DNA of 64,000 bases from Stemphylium vesicarium (lineage: Eukaryota; Ascomycota; Dothideomycetes; Pleosporales; Pleosporaceae): positions 207,684-271,683 of the forward strand of contig QXCR01000055.1 in the NCBI GenBank assembly GCA_004380135.1, given 5' to 3'. Under the pieces are notes generated by a model. The model saw nothing but the letters and a program-made list of their open reading frames with translations, was not told the DNA's origin and did no database searches. Of this stretch, positions 33,045-45,428 are shown in pieces; the stretch's first letter is position 1; every line of letters begins with the position of its first letter. The position numbers were made by a program, and so were the translations under genes.

Positions 33045-35614
33045 TCATAGAGCGTAGTTCTCTGCGTGAAGGAAAATCTCATCGCGACCACTGTCGCTCC
33101 ACACGCTCCTTTGCAACTGCGCAATCGTCTCACTGACACTAATGCGCATTGCGGGTGGTCCGCACACGAACACACAGGTGCGTCTGCCAAAGTTCTTGCT
33201 CAGTCCCTTGAGCAAGTAGGGTATATCTGGACGCCCGTATTCAGTACTCCAGCCGTCCTTCTTCTTGACGGCAGCGGGTAGGAATGCGAAGCGCATCAAG
33301 TTCTTCTGGAACTCAGTGGGTGTGGAAGGGAACCCAAAGTCAAACCCCTGTGCGCCTTCGGTGGGGTTGTGGACGATATCTGGGTTGATCGCGCCGGAGC
33401 CTCCGGAGACGGCTTGCGAGATGTCGAGGGAGAGGTTGCGGTCTTGACGCCGGGCGGCGAGACCGCGGGGCGCGGGGGCGATGAGGTCGGGGTTCGAGCT
33501 ATGTGCCGACTCGGCGGAGCTACGGCCGCTGTTGTAGCTGGGGCGCGGTGGAGCGAGATGGCCGCGGTTAATAGACAACATGTGCGCTTGTGGGAGTGCC
33601 GTGATGCTGTCTTCGTTCTCGCGTCGAAGTTCCGACTCCTTCTCTGGGTCGCCCTGTGCTTCATCGCGGATAAGTGCCGAGTGTCGCTTGGACGAGACGC
33701 CTGACAAGCGATGTTCAGCAATGTTTTGGAAAGCATCGTTGACCTTGTCGTGGAAATAGAGCGACACAGGACGCGTCGGTGTCTTTGCACTAACGAGGCC
33801 GCCGCCGAGGTTGCGCTTCGCTGCAGTAATGTAGAACTGGCATTGTACTGCCTCGGGTGGCGCATATTCTCGACAGATGCGAAGTTCCTCTTTGAACCAC
33901 TCCATGGTCTCGGGACGCTTGAGTGCCCAGATGACGTGAATCTTGCGCGTGACGGCTTTGCCATCGCGCATCTTCTTGATCAGGGACAGCAGCTGAGAGA
34001 CAATAGCAGTGATGCCACTGCCACCCGCAATAAGCACAACATCGTCGAACGCTTCAATGCGTCGTTGCATGCCTCCATAGGGACCGTCGACAAAAGCGCG
34101 GTACGTATGCCACGGCCCGTGGTCGAGGGCGTTCTGGAGGACCTTCCTTGTGAAGCCGCCGAACGGTCGGAACACGAGCACCATGTCTCGGTAGCCCTCG
34201 CCGTACTCCGAAGGGAAATCCTCGTCACATAGGGAAGCGATTGTGAAAGGGTGGTTCTCAAAGACTGAGATGCCTGGCATGCGGAGGTAGACATATTGTC
34301 CGGGCCTCCACTTCATTTGTGTTGGGATGGTGATTTTGATGGCGTTCTCTGGCATCAGTGTAACGGCTGCCTCGTCACCAATGAGCCATGACAAATTCCT
34401 GGGGCGGGTCCAATTGAGGTAGAAAAGCCGCATGAAGTAAGAAACCAGCCAAATGGCGAGAGTCGAGAGGAGGTAGTGCCATGATGTTAGGTAGTTGTTG
34501 CAATGCCAAAACATCATTCCAAGAAAAACAATGGCCACAGGGACATGGAGCGCTACGAAGAGTTCGTACATCCGGTGGCGGAGAGGCGCTATCGAGTGTG
34601 CGCAAAGGAAGCATAACGGGACGAGCGCTGCGATTCCTAGAGTTTGTTAGTCTATGGAATTTGGGTGATCAGAAGAGGAGACATACCTGTGCCGTAAATG
34701 TACATCCCGTCACGCTGCTGAAAGAGCTGCTGGAAAGATTGTCGCGCTCCCTTCTCCCAGATTGGAGTGATGTAGAAAGGAACTGTGTGGAGGATGCTGA
34801 GCACGAGGCAGATGTACGCTGCCCATCTATGCAACACATTCAATCGTTCATGGCTGATGCCAGTCACCATCGAGATGAGGTTGGCCTTCATTGCAAGCGC
34901 AACGATCCAGGGCATCAAGGCAACTGCCATCATGCCAGAGCGCACCGCTAGTGGAGGTGAGCCATAACCAATGCTGTTCCAGAACAGCGGCTGTGGGACG
35001 GTGCAGTACAAGACCCCTAGCAGCAGGGCAAGCACCACGATGACCACGATCGCCAGAGATGGGAACACAATGGGCCTCCATCCCTTCTTGACCTGAATCT
35101 GTGGGATCGGTCGGTAGAACATGAATCGGAAAAACGCCACCAGGTTGTTGATTGGTCCTACAGAAGAAACGCTGGATTGTTGTTTTGGCGCGCTTGGTAG
35201 CGGGCCGTCGCGGGGGAAGAACTTCATGGTGGACTTGTCAGTATCAAGTACCGACATCTCGTAGTCTGTGTCGGGAGATGATGTCGTTGAGGATTGTAAT
35301 ACCTCTTCTTGATGTAATGCTGTCCGGATCTTATCCGTGAATAGGTGGTAGTAGCGCAGTAGCGCAGCGATGACCAGCAGAGGTATGCAAAAGTAAACAT
35401 ATGCAAGCGCATATTTTCCACTCTTATTCCACGGATCGACTGTGTTGGCTTCTATCAACCCAGCTGGGCTTGTGTCGTTGAATGGTATGTTCACCCGCCG
35501 TAATAACGTCGAGACGGACTCGACGATATTGCGCTCGGCGTGCGAGACGACAACGCCCAATTGACCCATAGCCACACCCGTTCGCTCTAGAAGAGCTTCC
35601 CGTAGGACTGGCAT
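33045..35614 (-). CDS. Ferric-chelate reductase, NOX/FRE family
   Basis: Two exons, 35614-34687 and 34636-33045, give 839 aa; intron 50 nt. The N-terminal ~65 residues are luminal or extracellular with an NDTS glycosylation site. Membrane helices carry the two histidine pairs for the two hemes: LHRW to LHT, and LHV to FWHC, each 13-14 residues apart. The FAD motif is HPFTI, the NADPH motif GGSGITAI, and the C-terminal nucleotide motif FVCGPPAM. An inserted low-complexity stretch of about 130 residues lies between the NADPH motifs (SSKRHSALIRDE through the Ser/Pro-rich part). The enzyme moves electrons from cytosolic NADPH across the plasma membrane to reduce Fe(III) for uptake. A consensus SreA-type site lies upstream at 35998. 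No ferroxidase or permease gene is adjacent. Confidence 0.93.
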
Positions 35615-38600
35615 GCTCGAAATCGTATAAAGGTTTTCGCAATAATCGGCGTGTTGTTTGTTTGGTGAAACACCTCTGCCAGCAGAAGCCTGAACACAAC
35701 GTAGAGGCGTCTAAGCCGGCGGATAATGATATGGGGGCGGTGATCGCTTAAAGGACATCCGGAATCCCGTTTCTACATGGGTACCAAGGTGTAGGATCGT
35801 TGATTGTGACAATGCGTTCTCGGGGCGCAGCGGAAACTCGATCCGGGGTGTATGTAGTACCCTGGCGCAAAGGATCCCGTGTAGCGAAAAGCTAGATCCA
35901 CCTCTTATTCCGCGTTGCGATAATGATGTCCGGTACTGATGCTGAGTTCAACGGCGTAAGAACGAAGTATGAGGTGTGCAGTCGCGGAATGCTGATGATC
36001 AGATAACGTGCGCGAGCAGCAGTCCAGTTCCTTAAGTCCTCTGGGCAAGTGGAGTGCGGGTGACTCGCAGGGATAAGACCGTCGTATCGTGGCAGCAAAT
36101 GGAAAATGATATTCTAACGCTCGCCAGAAGCCGCGCTATTGGGCCAAGGTGTGATAACTAGTCGAGCCGGGGGTCCCAATTGAGAAATACAGAGCCCAAA
36201 GCGCCGTCACATTTGCTGGCTGCAGGAATACACATATTAAATTATCGGAGGGCTTTGCAGCTATCACCGTAATGCGCATCATGCAGGATCAGCACTGTGA
36301 CTGGCGAGTAGCGGACCGGCAAGGAAGCGGACCGGCCTTGGTCATCACTTTCAAGCGGGAGGCGCTCTCGGTTGCAGCGGGAAATGCCATTCGATCGCTG
36401 TGTTCTTCTGACGTACTCTCCATCTTGGGGTTGCTCTGGAGCTGTTGCACGACATCCACTACCATGGCCTCTTCATACCGATCCTCCATCTGATGTGAGA
36501 CACTTCATTATGTCGGAGTCGTAGTACATTTCTGCCCGCGATTCTTGGGCCCTAACAGACTAGCAGAAGCACCAAGAGATCCTGAGCAGCCGTATCACAG
36601 ACTTCAGGGTTCCCGCCCCTCGGTAGGTTGGCTCCGTAGGGTGGATTGGTGGGCCTCTCAAGATGGGGCTGTCCCTTCGTTCGCATGACCGTCGGGTGGG
36701 CGAATTGGAGGAATTGGGCCCTGAAGCCCTTGCTGTTGGGACTTGCAGCCATGCATGGGAAGAGCAAGATTGTGGAGCGGGGTGCGCTGGTGTTGCAAAG
36801 CTTTCACTGGACGTCGGTCGAGGTTTTAAGCGCTGGCCATCCACCTTGGGACTAGCGTCGAATCAAGCTTTCCGTGGCCCGCTGACGATCCCACGCTCGA
36901 CCCTCGTTGGCTGCGAAGCTTCGTCCGCCATTGCACACCGTCAAATGCACTACAGCACGAGCGTTGAGCTCGCCGCGAAGCTCGGCAGATCTATTGAAAA
37001 ATCGATGGAAATGATGGCAGAGGGTCTGATCGGACGGCCATGGCCCGGTCCCATCCTTGCTTCCCGACCCATCTCTGGGCACGCGCAAGCCCCTCTATCG
37101 CAAAATCTTTGATTCTGAGCTCAGATTCGCCAAACGAGTACGAAGCGGTCACAGTCCGGCATAAATCTCTGACATTCGTCCAAGAGGACGAGAATACCCG
37201 TGATACAGTCATTACCTCAACTTCGAACTTACTGTCTTGCATGAGATCACATCAGCGGCCCAAGATCTGACCATTCGCATATCTCCTACACACAAACAAT
37301 CAAACAAGTATACCATCACCGGGCAACCATTAGGCGCCCACTGACCTCCTTCAAGGCCGCCCCGCACGTTAACGCACATGGGCGATGCTTAACCGCCAGC
37401 CCTACGGACTTCAGTTCCCCCAAGGCGGTCTCATCAGAGTAAGAGACGTTAGCCCAAAGTATCGGATTTTCAGGTACAGCTCACCTTCCAGACTCATTAC
37501 GCGCTCATAATGGTGCATTTTGGGTTGGTGGCTGCAACTCTAATCGAACGTGCTAGTTTGCCACGATGGAGCCTGCCTGACGTTGCGGATGACGTGCATT
37601 TTGAGCGCTTGGATGATATGGTGGGCGTCTGGATGGGCCTAATGGCGCTTCGGTCCCGTTAGAGAGGTGTGGCGATGTTGATCGTCGTGGATCTAAATTG
37701 CTGTGCAGTAGACAACGTGGGTATCGGGCGAGCCGAGCGCGCGTACCCTCAGTTCAGTACGGTGACAACTTCACGAAGCGCCAATGGATATCGTGGCAAA
37801 CGCTTACTAGCCCGACCCAGAGGAAGCTTCTGCGACCGGCAATGTCGGATGTAATGGTACACAAGGTTTGCTAGCAAAAGCACGTCGAAGCATCCATCCC
37901 CTGGTATTAATATGGTCCTCGCACAACTTTGCTATAGGATGTTGCACCGGTTGAACAGCGATCTCCGTGATTAATGCTGTTTTAGATACTCAGCCACGCG
38001 CACATCTTGTGTTCAACGTCGCTTGAGCGCGGTAGTCTACTCCATCTTACATGCAGGAAACGTTTCGAAACATCCGCCCAATCAAACCGCTGCATGGAGA
38101 TGGGCGAATGCAGTGCGACGCCAACGCGTATGCAGGCTCATATATACCCAGTCTCTTGGATCTCCCCGCCTATCTTGACGAGTCGCCGCTCACAGACGTC
38201 CAAGGTTTCTCCATACCGTAACACGCTGTCGGGCACTGTTGTGTCGGCTTCACGACAAGACCACGAGGGTGAGGAACTATTCTTGGCTCATTTACAGCTT
38301 CTCTTCACGACAAGATTTTTCTTTTAGCACCCTTCCGTCAAGCGGAGATGATGAGTGTCCTAAAAGTTGACTCATCATGATCCACAAATAGCACAATAGC
38401 ACAATAGCATTTCGCATCTGTGCAATCTTCCTATCTGGCCTCGTCATCCTCCACGAATATACCTTCGCGCAACGTCTCTCCAAGGAAAGTTCTTGGGAAA
38501 CGCATAGCTATATTCAGACTCTAAACATGACTGCATCGATGCTGGCACATCTGCCAGGACAGCTCTCTCTACATAGCACATTCCCACGTAACCAGCACTC

Positions 38601-38683
38601 ATGAAACAAAGGGAGTTAACATTAATGTCATTGAGTTACAAGAGATCAAAATGATTCTCTTCTGTTCGTCAAGCGACGATGCA
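35615..38683. other. Long upstream region of the ferric reductase, no gene seen
   Basis: About 3 kb between the start of the ferric reductase and the end of the second MFS gene. Besides the consensus site at 35998-36006, further GATAA cores occur (for example 35722-35726). Frames at 36663-37112, 36991-37242 and 38007-38327 have no domains. A short CACAATAG duplication is near 38390-38405. Confidence 0.45.
35998..36006 (+). promoter_or_regulatory. SreA-type iron-responsive GATA site (ATCAGATAA)
   Basis: ATCAGATAA is an exact match to ATCWGATAA, the extended GATA consensus of the fungal iron repressors SreA/Sre1. It lies 384 nt upstream of the ferric reductase ATG. These factors repress iron-uptake genes when iron is plentiful, so the placement makes sense; actual use is inference. 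Confidence 0.6.
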
Positions 38684-40510
38684 TCACATCTCCGCATGTG
38701 TCGAGATACCCCATTTCTCCATCAAATTGTGCCTGTGCCAATAACTCCTATACTGCTTTCCCCAGAAGAAGAAGATAGGAGCCGTGAAGATCATCGCAGC
38801 AGCAATTCCTCCAAGCACATAGAATACTTCGGCCGGCCCATCACTCGCCGTCCAATCGTTGACGAAGTACGAGAAACCGTAGAAAAGGAAGTTCTTGAAC
38901 ACCATGTTCATGATGAAGACCTCAGAACTGATGTCGCGGAAAGCGTCGAGCACGTAGGAAGAAGCAGATATGGCTGTGATAACAATACCGAACAGATCCA
39001 TACCATGGAAGAACGCGGTAAGATAGAATGACGCGCCTTGCTCAGCATAGTAGCCAAAAAGACAGAGTCCGATGACGATAGTGACCGAGGGGATCATGCC
39101 GAGTAGGCGGTACTCTGGTTCATATACACCGCCGTTCTTCTTTGCGCACCATTTTATGAGGGGATCTAGTGTTGCTCCTAGTAGCAGTGATCCAATAAGA
39201 CCACCGAGGAAAGGGCCAACGGAGAGGTAACCGACACCAGCCGCACTGAGTAGGTACGGAGGTGCTTGGAAGATCTGAGCCATGACGTATGACTGCGCGA
39301 CGAAGAAAGCTGTCAGTCCTCCGGTCACGATAACCATCCAAAGCACAGCAAGATTGGTGCAGACAGCGAAAGGTGCAATCACGAGCTGCAAGAGATTGTC
39401 GTTCGAATATGTTCCAGTGAAGATGGCCATTTGTTGTACAAAGGTTTTCCTCGGGCGCATAGCAGGTGGTGCGCTTGTCGTAGTCTCGAGCTTGACCATA
39501 TCCTCGCTTCCCTCCTTCTCAGTACTGCCAAGTCTAGCATGTCTTTTTTCTGCGGCGGCAAGATCTGCCAGGTTGTCATTGGAAAGTTCGTCGATGTCGT
39601 AGCGATGATCGCGGTTGTAGTTGGTTTCCGGGACGAAGAAGAAGAGCAGGATCACCTCTAGAGCGGTGAAGGGGATCAATATATGGAAGAGGTACTTCCA
39701 CCCGAGATTGGTTGCGATGGGACCCACGATGATGGCCGAGAAGTTTGATGCAGCTCCTAGGATGAACTGGATGAGTGTCATGAATCCTCCCCGCTGGTGC
39801 ACAAAGTACAGATCACCAATCATCGAGACAACGAGTGATTCGAAGGCAGACCTAACAACAGTTAGTTTACATGCTAAAAAATCCCGATTCCACTCTCACA
39901 ACTTACACAGAGCCTCCCTGAATGATGCGTCCAGCCAAAAGGCCTTCATAGGTGTTCGTGGCACTGCCAATGATGGTGCCTAGCAGACCGAAGAGCGATG
40001 CAATCAAAAGCTGAGGACGTTTTCCATACTTTCGAGACAGTGCGTTGACTATAGGTCCAACACCACCGGTTACGAGTAGCATATATCCTGAGATGACGGT
40101 GATGTCACCGACAGGTTTTCCGAAGTCGGCCGCAATGACCACCAATGCCGGAGATAAAAGAGGAGAAAGGACGGCAGCGTATAGTACCGAACCGTAGGCG
40201 ACGATGATCATGATGGCCATCTTTTGGGTGTACGACCAATTGAGTGGGTCATTGGGATCTTCAGACCTGTGTAGCGTCAGCCTTGCTGTAGGAGGAGTAC
40301 ATGAGTCGGGCTAGTGCTCCGTTCTTCAGATGCAACTTACGGCTGGGGGATGAGAATAATCTCCGCATCTTTGCCGGTACCGCGCTTCAATCTCGCATGA
40401 ACCGGTGTTCCCTCGGGGACAGTAGTAAGAGGATCCTGTTGTTCACTAAGAATCACCGTGGCAGGAACATGAGCGAGGTGCTTGTCCTCGGCAATACCAA
40501 GGAAACCCAT
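38684..40510 (-). CDS. MFS transporter, DHA1 type (Hol1-like branch)
   Basis: Three exons, 40510-40341, 40266-39907 and 39851-38684, give 565 aa; introns 74 and 55 nt. The start MGFLGIAEDKHLAHVPATV is the family's usual N-terminus, and SEDPNDPLNWSYTQK directly precedes TM1. The motif-A loop reads LSRKYGKRPQLLIA, followed by NTYEGLLAGRIIQGG in TM4. The central loop (about 265-320) is acidic then basic. The C-terminal half has SYVLDAFRDISSEVF, typical of the Hol1-related group of cation, polyamine and drug transporters. Probably plasma membrane; substrate not deducible. It lies downstream of the ferric reductase on the same strand but 3 kb away, so joint control is not implied. Confidence 0.9.
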
Positions 40511-42591
40511 AACGGCCGCTATACCCACGGTATAATGAAAACGAGATTAACCAAAAAAAAAAAGTGTAGAAGAATTGTGGAAGGGAGATGGAAGATCGAT
40601 GGTATAAGGAGTTCACCACTAAAAGGGTCCGATTCTGGGCGTGCACTGCACAAAATCGTGGGCACAACGCGCGTTATGAACGATCGACATACCCCAAAGT
40701 ACTCCTCAACACCTCCCGCATCAACTAATCAAGGATGGCATGCGCCTTCTGGGGCTCAATGTGCAAGTCGTGCGGTCTCAGCGAACCCCCGCACTAATTC
40801 ACAGCTATTGCGCCTGGTGCCCCACAGGGGAGCGCCGGCATTTCATAGGCTTCCGCGCGGAAAAGTTGGGGGAAACAGCCCTGTCGACAGGCAAGTGGAC
40901 CGGATTTCATGTATGAAGAAAATGCAGGGCTACATGGAAAGACAGCAGGTGTTTATGCATCATCTCGTGCGCATTTAGCCTGAACTACACTCTCATGTCA
41001 TACTGCAGCATTCAATGCTGTCAAGCATAAGTATCCAGGCAAAAAAAAAAGGGGGAAAACAAAGAAAGTCTACTGTTAATGATTTTTGGCTATTCGAACG
41101 TGTCGCCCCTCGACGAAACAGACACGGCATCCAGCCATCCAGATTTTGCGGAGGAAGGAAGCACGCTAGGTACCCCGCATGAGCCCCACAGCTCCTGAGA
41201 CCCTAGCGCGTAAAGCAGTCTAAGCCCGGCTTGGACGAAGAACGCCACCAAATCTTGCAGCTGAGACCTTTTTTCTCCAACACCGTCATGTATCCCTGAC
41301 TTTAGTATACTGTGGCTTTTCCCAATCGTGGGTCACGATCCATACTTCCAAGGTTCCGCCTCGTCCCGTGGGGCACATACCAAGTGACAACAGACCGGTA
41401 ATGGGAAACTTGCCATCACAAGCTGCTCTTCCTCAACACCGAGATATCTTCTCCGCTCTGTTGTTGATGGGGTTGTGTCTCTTGCGAGTGTGCAGCACTA
41501 TGTGGATGCATCCGAGCCGGACTGCTTCCCGGCGGCGCTCGTCGGAGTTTAAAGAGCACTGACAGATGGCGTTCTTCGTGTACGGCCCATGGTTCCGAGG
41601 AGCATCTGCTCCTGCGCCGGCTTCCACTAGAGTCTCGCCTTTCGCGATTAACTTTTGTCGCGTTGTTCTATTCCATGGGTGCGCAGCGTTCGCGACCGCG
41701 CTGCTAGATATGAACTTGGAGTGGACCAGGCTGAGCCGGAACACGGCGATTCAGGAACCGCATCTTCACTACAGGTGTCTTCCCGCATAGAGCCAGGTTA
41801 AATTTTCTTCATCGCGCATATTCGCTACTGATTCCAGAGAAATGGAGTATGATAACAGCCTCGCAGGTAGAGTAAAAGAGTATCTAGTTTCTAACGACGG
41901 GATGCAAAGAGACGGGAGCGCTGAAACCTCATCACCCTGCTAGGTCTGACTATCAAACAAAATCTTGATGAGTGCGCAGGAACATTGTTTTGTTGAACAA
42001 GATCGCCTACCGGCACGGGAGAACTGGCAAGGCCACTTCAAGGCCTAGCCTGCGTGATGAATGGCAATCGCGAGGGCCGATCAGGTAAGAGCAATAAAAC
42101 ACATGCGCAAGTATCCCCGGGTACGTCCTAGAACTTCTGGTTTGGAAATGCAACACCCGTTACTCCTGAGTCTACACTATACTTCTATGTACAAGCACGC
42201 ATCATAGGTTTCCGCTCCGACGCCTTGTGGTCCATTTCCCGCCACAACGGTACGCTCAGACGGTACGACGAAGACCTGGCGCTTGTACGAAGGAAACCTT
42301 CCACCTGTCCACATGGCCCCATAAGCTGATGGCTTAGTTTTCAAGGCATCGGAAACGGAGCGCGCCTCACCGCAAAACTCATTGGGTCACGTCACGTTTC
42401 GCCCAGCTGAAGAACAGAGCAGTGGACCAGGAGTTGCAGGTTCAACACAACAAAATAGTGAGAATGCGGAACGAAAAGTTCTGAAAATCATGGAATGTCA
42501 AGCAGCAGGATTGGGGTTCGTGAAGGCCTCGCGTGTTATCATTGATTGACAGCCAGCCACATTTCGCCAACATCTTCCGTACATTTCATCA
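40511..42591. other. Gene-free stretch
   Basis: About 2 kb. Holds the MFS promoter on the left. Frames at 40301-40978 and 41368-41790 are without domains. Short poly-A tracts at 40552-40563 and 41041-41050. No gene, RNA or mobile element recognised. Confidence 0.5.
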
Positions 42592-44739
42592 TCAGAATGC
42601 TGTCCTGCCAGTCTTGACCGTCTTCAGCACCCCCTCATCAGCCAGCTTTTCAATCATGTTGTAAAGCACAAAATCGCAGCCTCTCTTTACTACCATGTTG
42701 ATCGTGACTGGAACCATTTCCTTGTGAAAGGTAACGTTGCTCTGGTACGGTACCTGACCAATTGGCACAGTGAAGTCTGCACATCCGAAAATTGGGCATA
42801 TCCCTGCTCCAGTAATTGCTGCACCCTCTGGCGTCACAGCCAGATACGAGGCGTCGGGCGATTCGTTTAGCTCTCGCTCGCGGAAAGAAGGCAAGCCGCC
42901 GGTGCCGATATCGTAGAGCATTACGGATTCCGAGCATGACTTTGGAGTGCTGTATTGAAATTCTCTTTCATACCATTCCACTGCAGTGTTCTTGATATCA
43001 AGAGCATCATCGTATGTAGTTTGATTTGTCTCCGATTCGTCGAAGGAAATCCAGCCGGGCCGACGGGCAGGATCTATGGGTGGGAAGCGGCCGTCGAAGA
43101 GCGCATTCCAAGCGGTGATGAGTGGTCGACCAACAACCTCCCACGCAGTCCAGGTGTTGATTACGCTCGTGGCGTGACCCATGATCGTGAAATTACTTGC
43201 AACAGGATCCGTCGCATTCTCCACTGTCGCAGTGAAGTTCAATTCTTTGACAGTCATGTTGAAGACCCTAACCATGCCCGCAATGAACTCTTGTAGGATC
43301 GGTTCAGCTGCCGAGTTGTTCAGCGGAAGATAGTCTGTAGGGTAAATGATGGTTTTGGGGAATGCGTTCGTGTCTGGGACTACAAGCGGCGAAAGGCCAG
43401 TGATGGAAACGTCTTGATAGAGGCTGGGAGAATACCAAGCTTTGGCAAACTTGATCCACTTATAAGGGTCACGCGAGAAGACGCCCGCAGTGTCGGTAGC
43501 AGCACCCAATGGGATGACGCGCTCGAGGGAGATAAGTCCCTGGCTTGGACGCTGACTACCATTTGTTAGTGGAAATCATAGTCTGGGGAGGGTGAAGCTT
43601 ACCCATAGACGCCAGCAACGGCAGCCGGCCGCCTCATTGAAGAACCAGTGTCACTCCCGATGGCATAGTCGAGCCATTTGTAAGCAGCGATAGAGCAGCC
43701 ACCTCCTGAGGATGAGGCTGAGCACGTGAGCCATCCGTCACCTCTAGGATTGAATGGGTAATGCTCGTCTTGCCACTCCCAAGGATTAGCACCGGAAGCG
43801 AATTGAGCAAGCTTCTGCTTTCCCACAATGATGCCGCCAAGATCAAGAATTTGCTGTACCGAAGGTGCGGTGCCGTTGGAAACGGGTGTGATGCGAGCCC
43901 ATGCTTGACTGCCAGCTGACGTTTGGAGACCCTTGACATCGTATAGATCCTTGATAGCCACGCGCTCTCCTGCCAAGGGCCTGTCATCTCCCCAGTAGTA
44001 GATACGAGACGGAACACTGTGGAAATGTTAACAAAAGGTTACGAGGCAGGTCAAAGGGTACTGACGGAATCATGGGATCCCAGAACTTCGGTAAGAAAAC
44101 ACCGAGCGGGTTGTGGTTGTCGTTACCGTCGTTCGCATCATATGCGCCAAATAGGAAGGTGTTATAGGTATCCTCATACAGACGATAAACAGTAGCGAAG
44201 CTCACGGTGCCTTCGTTCACGGTCGCCAAGTAGGGTCCTGCTGGAAGTTCAATGGACGATTGTAGCACTACCTTGCTGATCGATACATCCGCTGAGACCC
44301 ATGCGTCTAAAAAGAGCCAACTGCTGTTGAAAGAGCTCAGATAGTCGACCGCGGAAGCGTCCATTGATGATTTCACACTTGAGGAAACATACAATCCGTG
44401 CAGGAAGTCATGGCTGAAAACATCATCTTTCTCTGTATATGAAGAGATAATGCTCGCCAGCTTTTCTTTTGTAATAACTGTCTCATTGGTCCTGATCACA
44501 GTGACGGGTACCGAAGTAGAGGGGCCTGACGGGGTCGTACATCCAGCGCTCGCCTTGGGGTGCTTGGTGTTGGCCAGGTACGAAACATTTCCGAGCTCGA
44601 AGACAGCATCACCGTAAGGGTTGTCCAGAATAAAACTGTATGGGTTTCTCTTGGTGACAGGTGCAGCTGTAGTGGAGAAAGATGCGAGCGATGCGGTCAA
44701 TAGCCCGGAAAGAATGAAGCGACCCGCCATGATGAGCAT
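42592..44739 (-). CDS. Secreted amidase (amidase signature family) with long N-terminal domain
   Basis: Three exons, 44739-44066, 44016-43603 and 43555-42592, give 683 aa; introns 49 and 47 nt. A signal peptide covers about residues 1-25 (FILSGLLTASLASFSTTAAP). Residues about 30-230 form an N-terminal region of unknown fold. The amidase-signature core follows: catalytic Lys in VAIKDLYDVKG, the cis-Ser region SASSSGGGCS, and the nucleophile motif GSDTGSSMRRPAAVAGVYG. Several NxS/T sites fit secretion. The enzyme hydrolyses a carboxamide or related bond outside the cell or in the secretory path; the substrate is unknown. All three triad positions look intact. Start at MLIM or the next Met three codons on cannot be decided. 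Confidence 0.9.
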
Positions 44740-45428
44740 TTCGCGAGGGACACAAGACTGAACTCAACGCTTACCGTCGTGCCTTTTGTATGCACTTCGG
44801 CAGACATCGGGGCGGCATTTACATGAAGACTAAGATAGCAGATGCTACAGAGATTCCTTTTTCGATCATAACAAGCAGAAAGGCGCTGTTGTCGAAGGCC
44901 GTGTACTCTACTAGCAACCTTGGATCGCTTGGCAGATGCAGGCCGAATCCCCGCAATCATGCCCAAGTAGATCTGAAAGCATCGAATTCTGCCTTATCGT
45001 ATGTGGGTAGGACGCTATAGTCATCAAGATGGCATCTGTTATCAATCGCTTGACTGTCCTGCAGCTTTGGACTGTGTCTTGGCCTTCGGCGGAGATACGC
45101 CGATTGCTTCCCGCTTTCGGAGATAATGTACGAACCCCACGTTCTGTCAAGGATCGACGCACTCGTAGCTATCGTGGCTTTGTACTGCATCTCTTCCTTG
45201 AATTGTTGAGTATGCAGCCGGTAGATGCGTCCGCGGATGCAAGTGCGTTGTTCGTTGGGTTGTGGTTTGATTGATCGACAGAACGTGACGTCTCCACAAT
45301 GACTTCATCGGAAAGCTGTTTATCCAGGCCACCGACAATTTTATTGTGCGAGAGCCATCGACAGCGCAACCCAATCGCTGATCAAGACGAAAAGGCTCCA
45401 GACCAATATTAGCAAGCGACGATACAGA
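44740..45428. other. Divergent intergenic region
   Basis: Separates the amidase start (-) from the F-box gene start (+). Small frames on both strands (44790-45374) overlap each other and have no domain. It probably holds both promoters. Confidence 0.5.
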
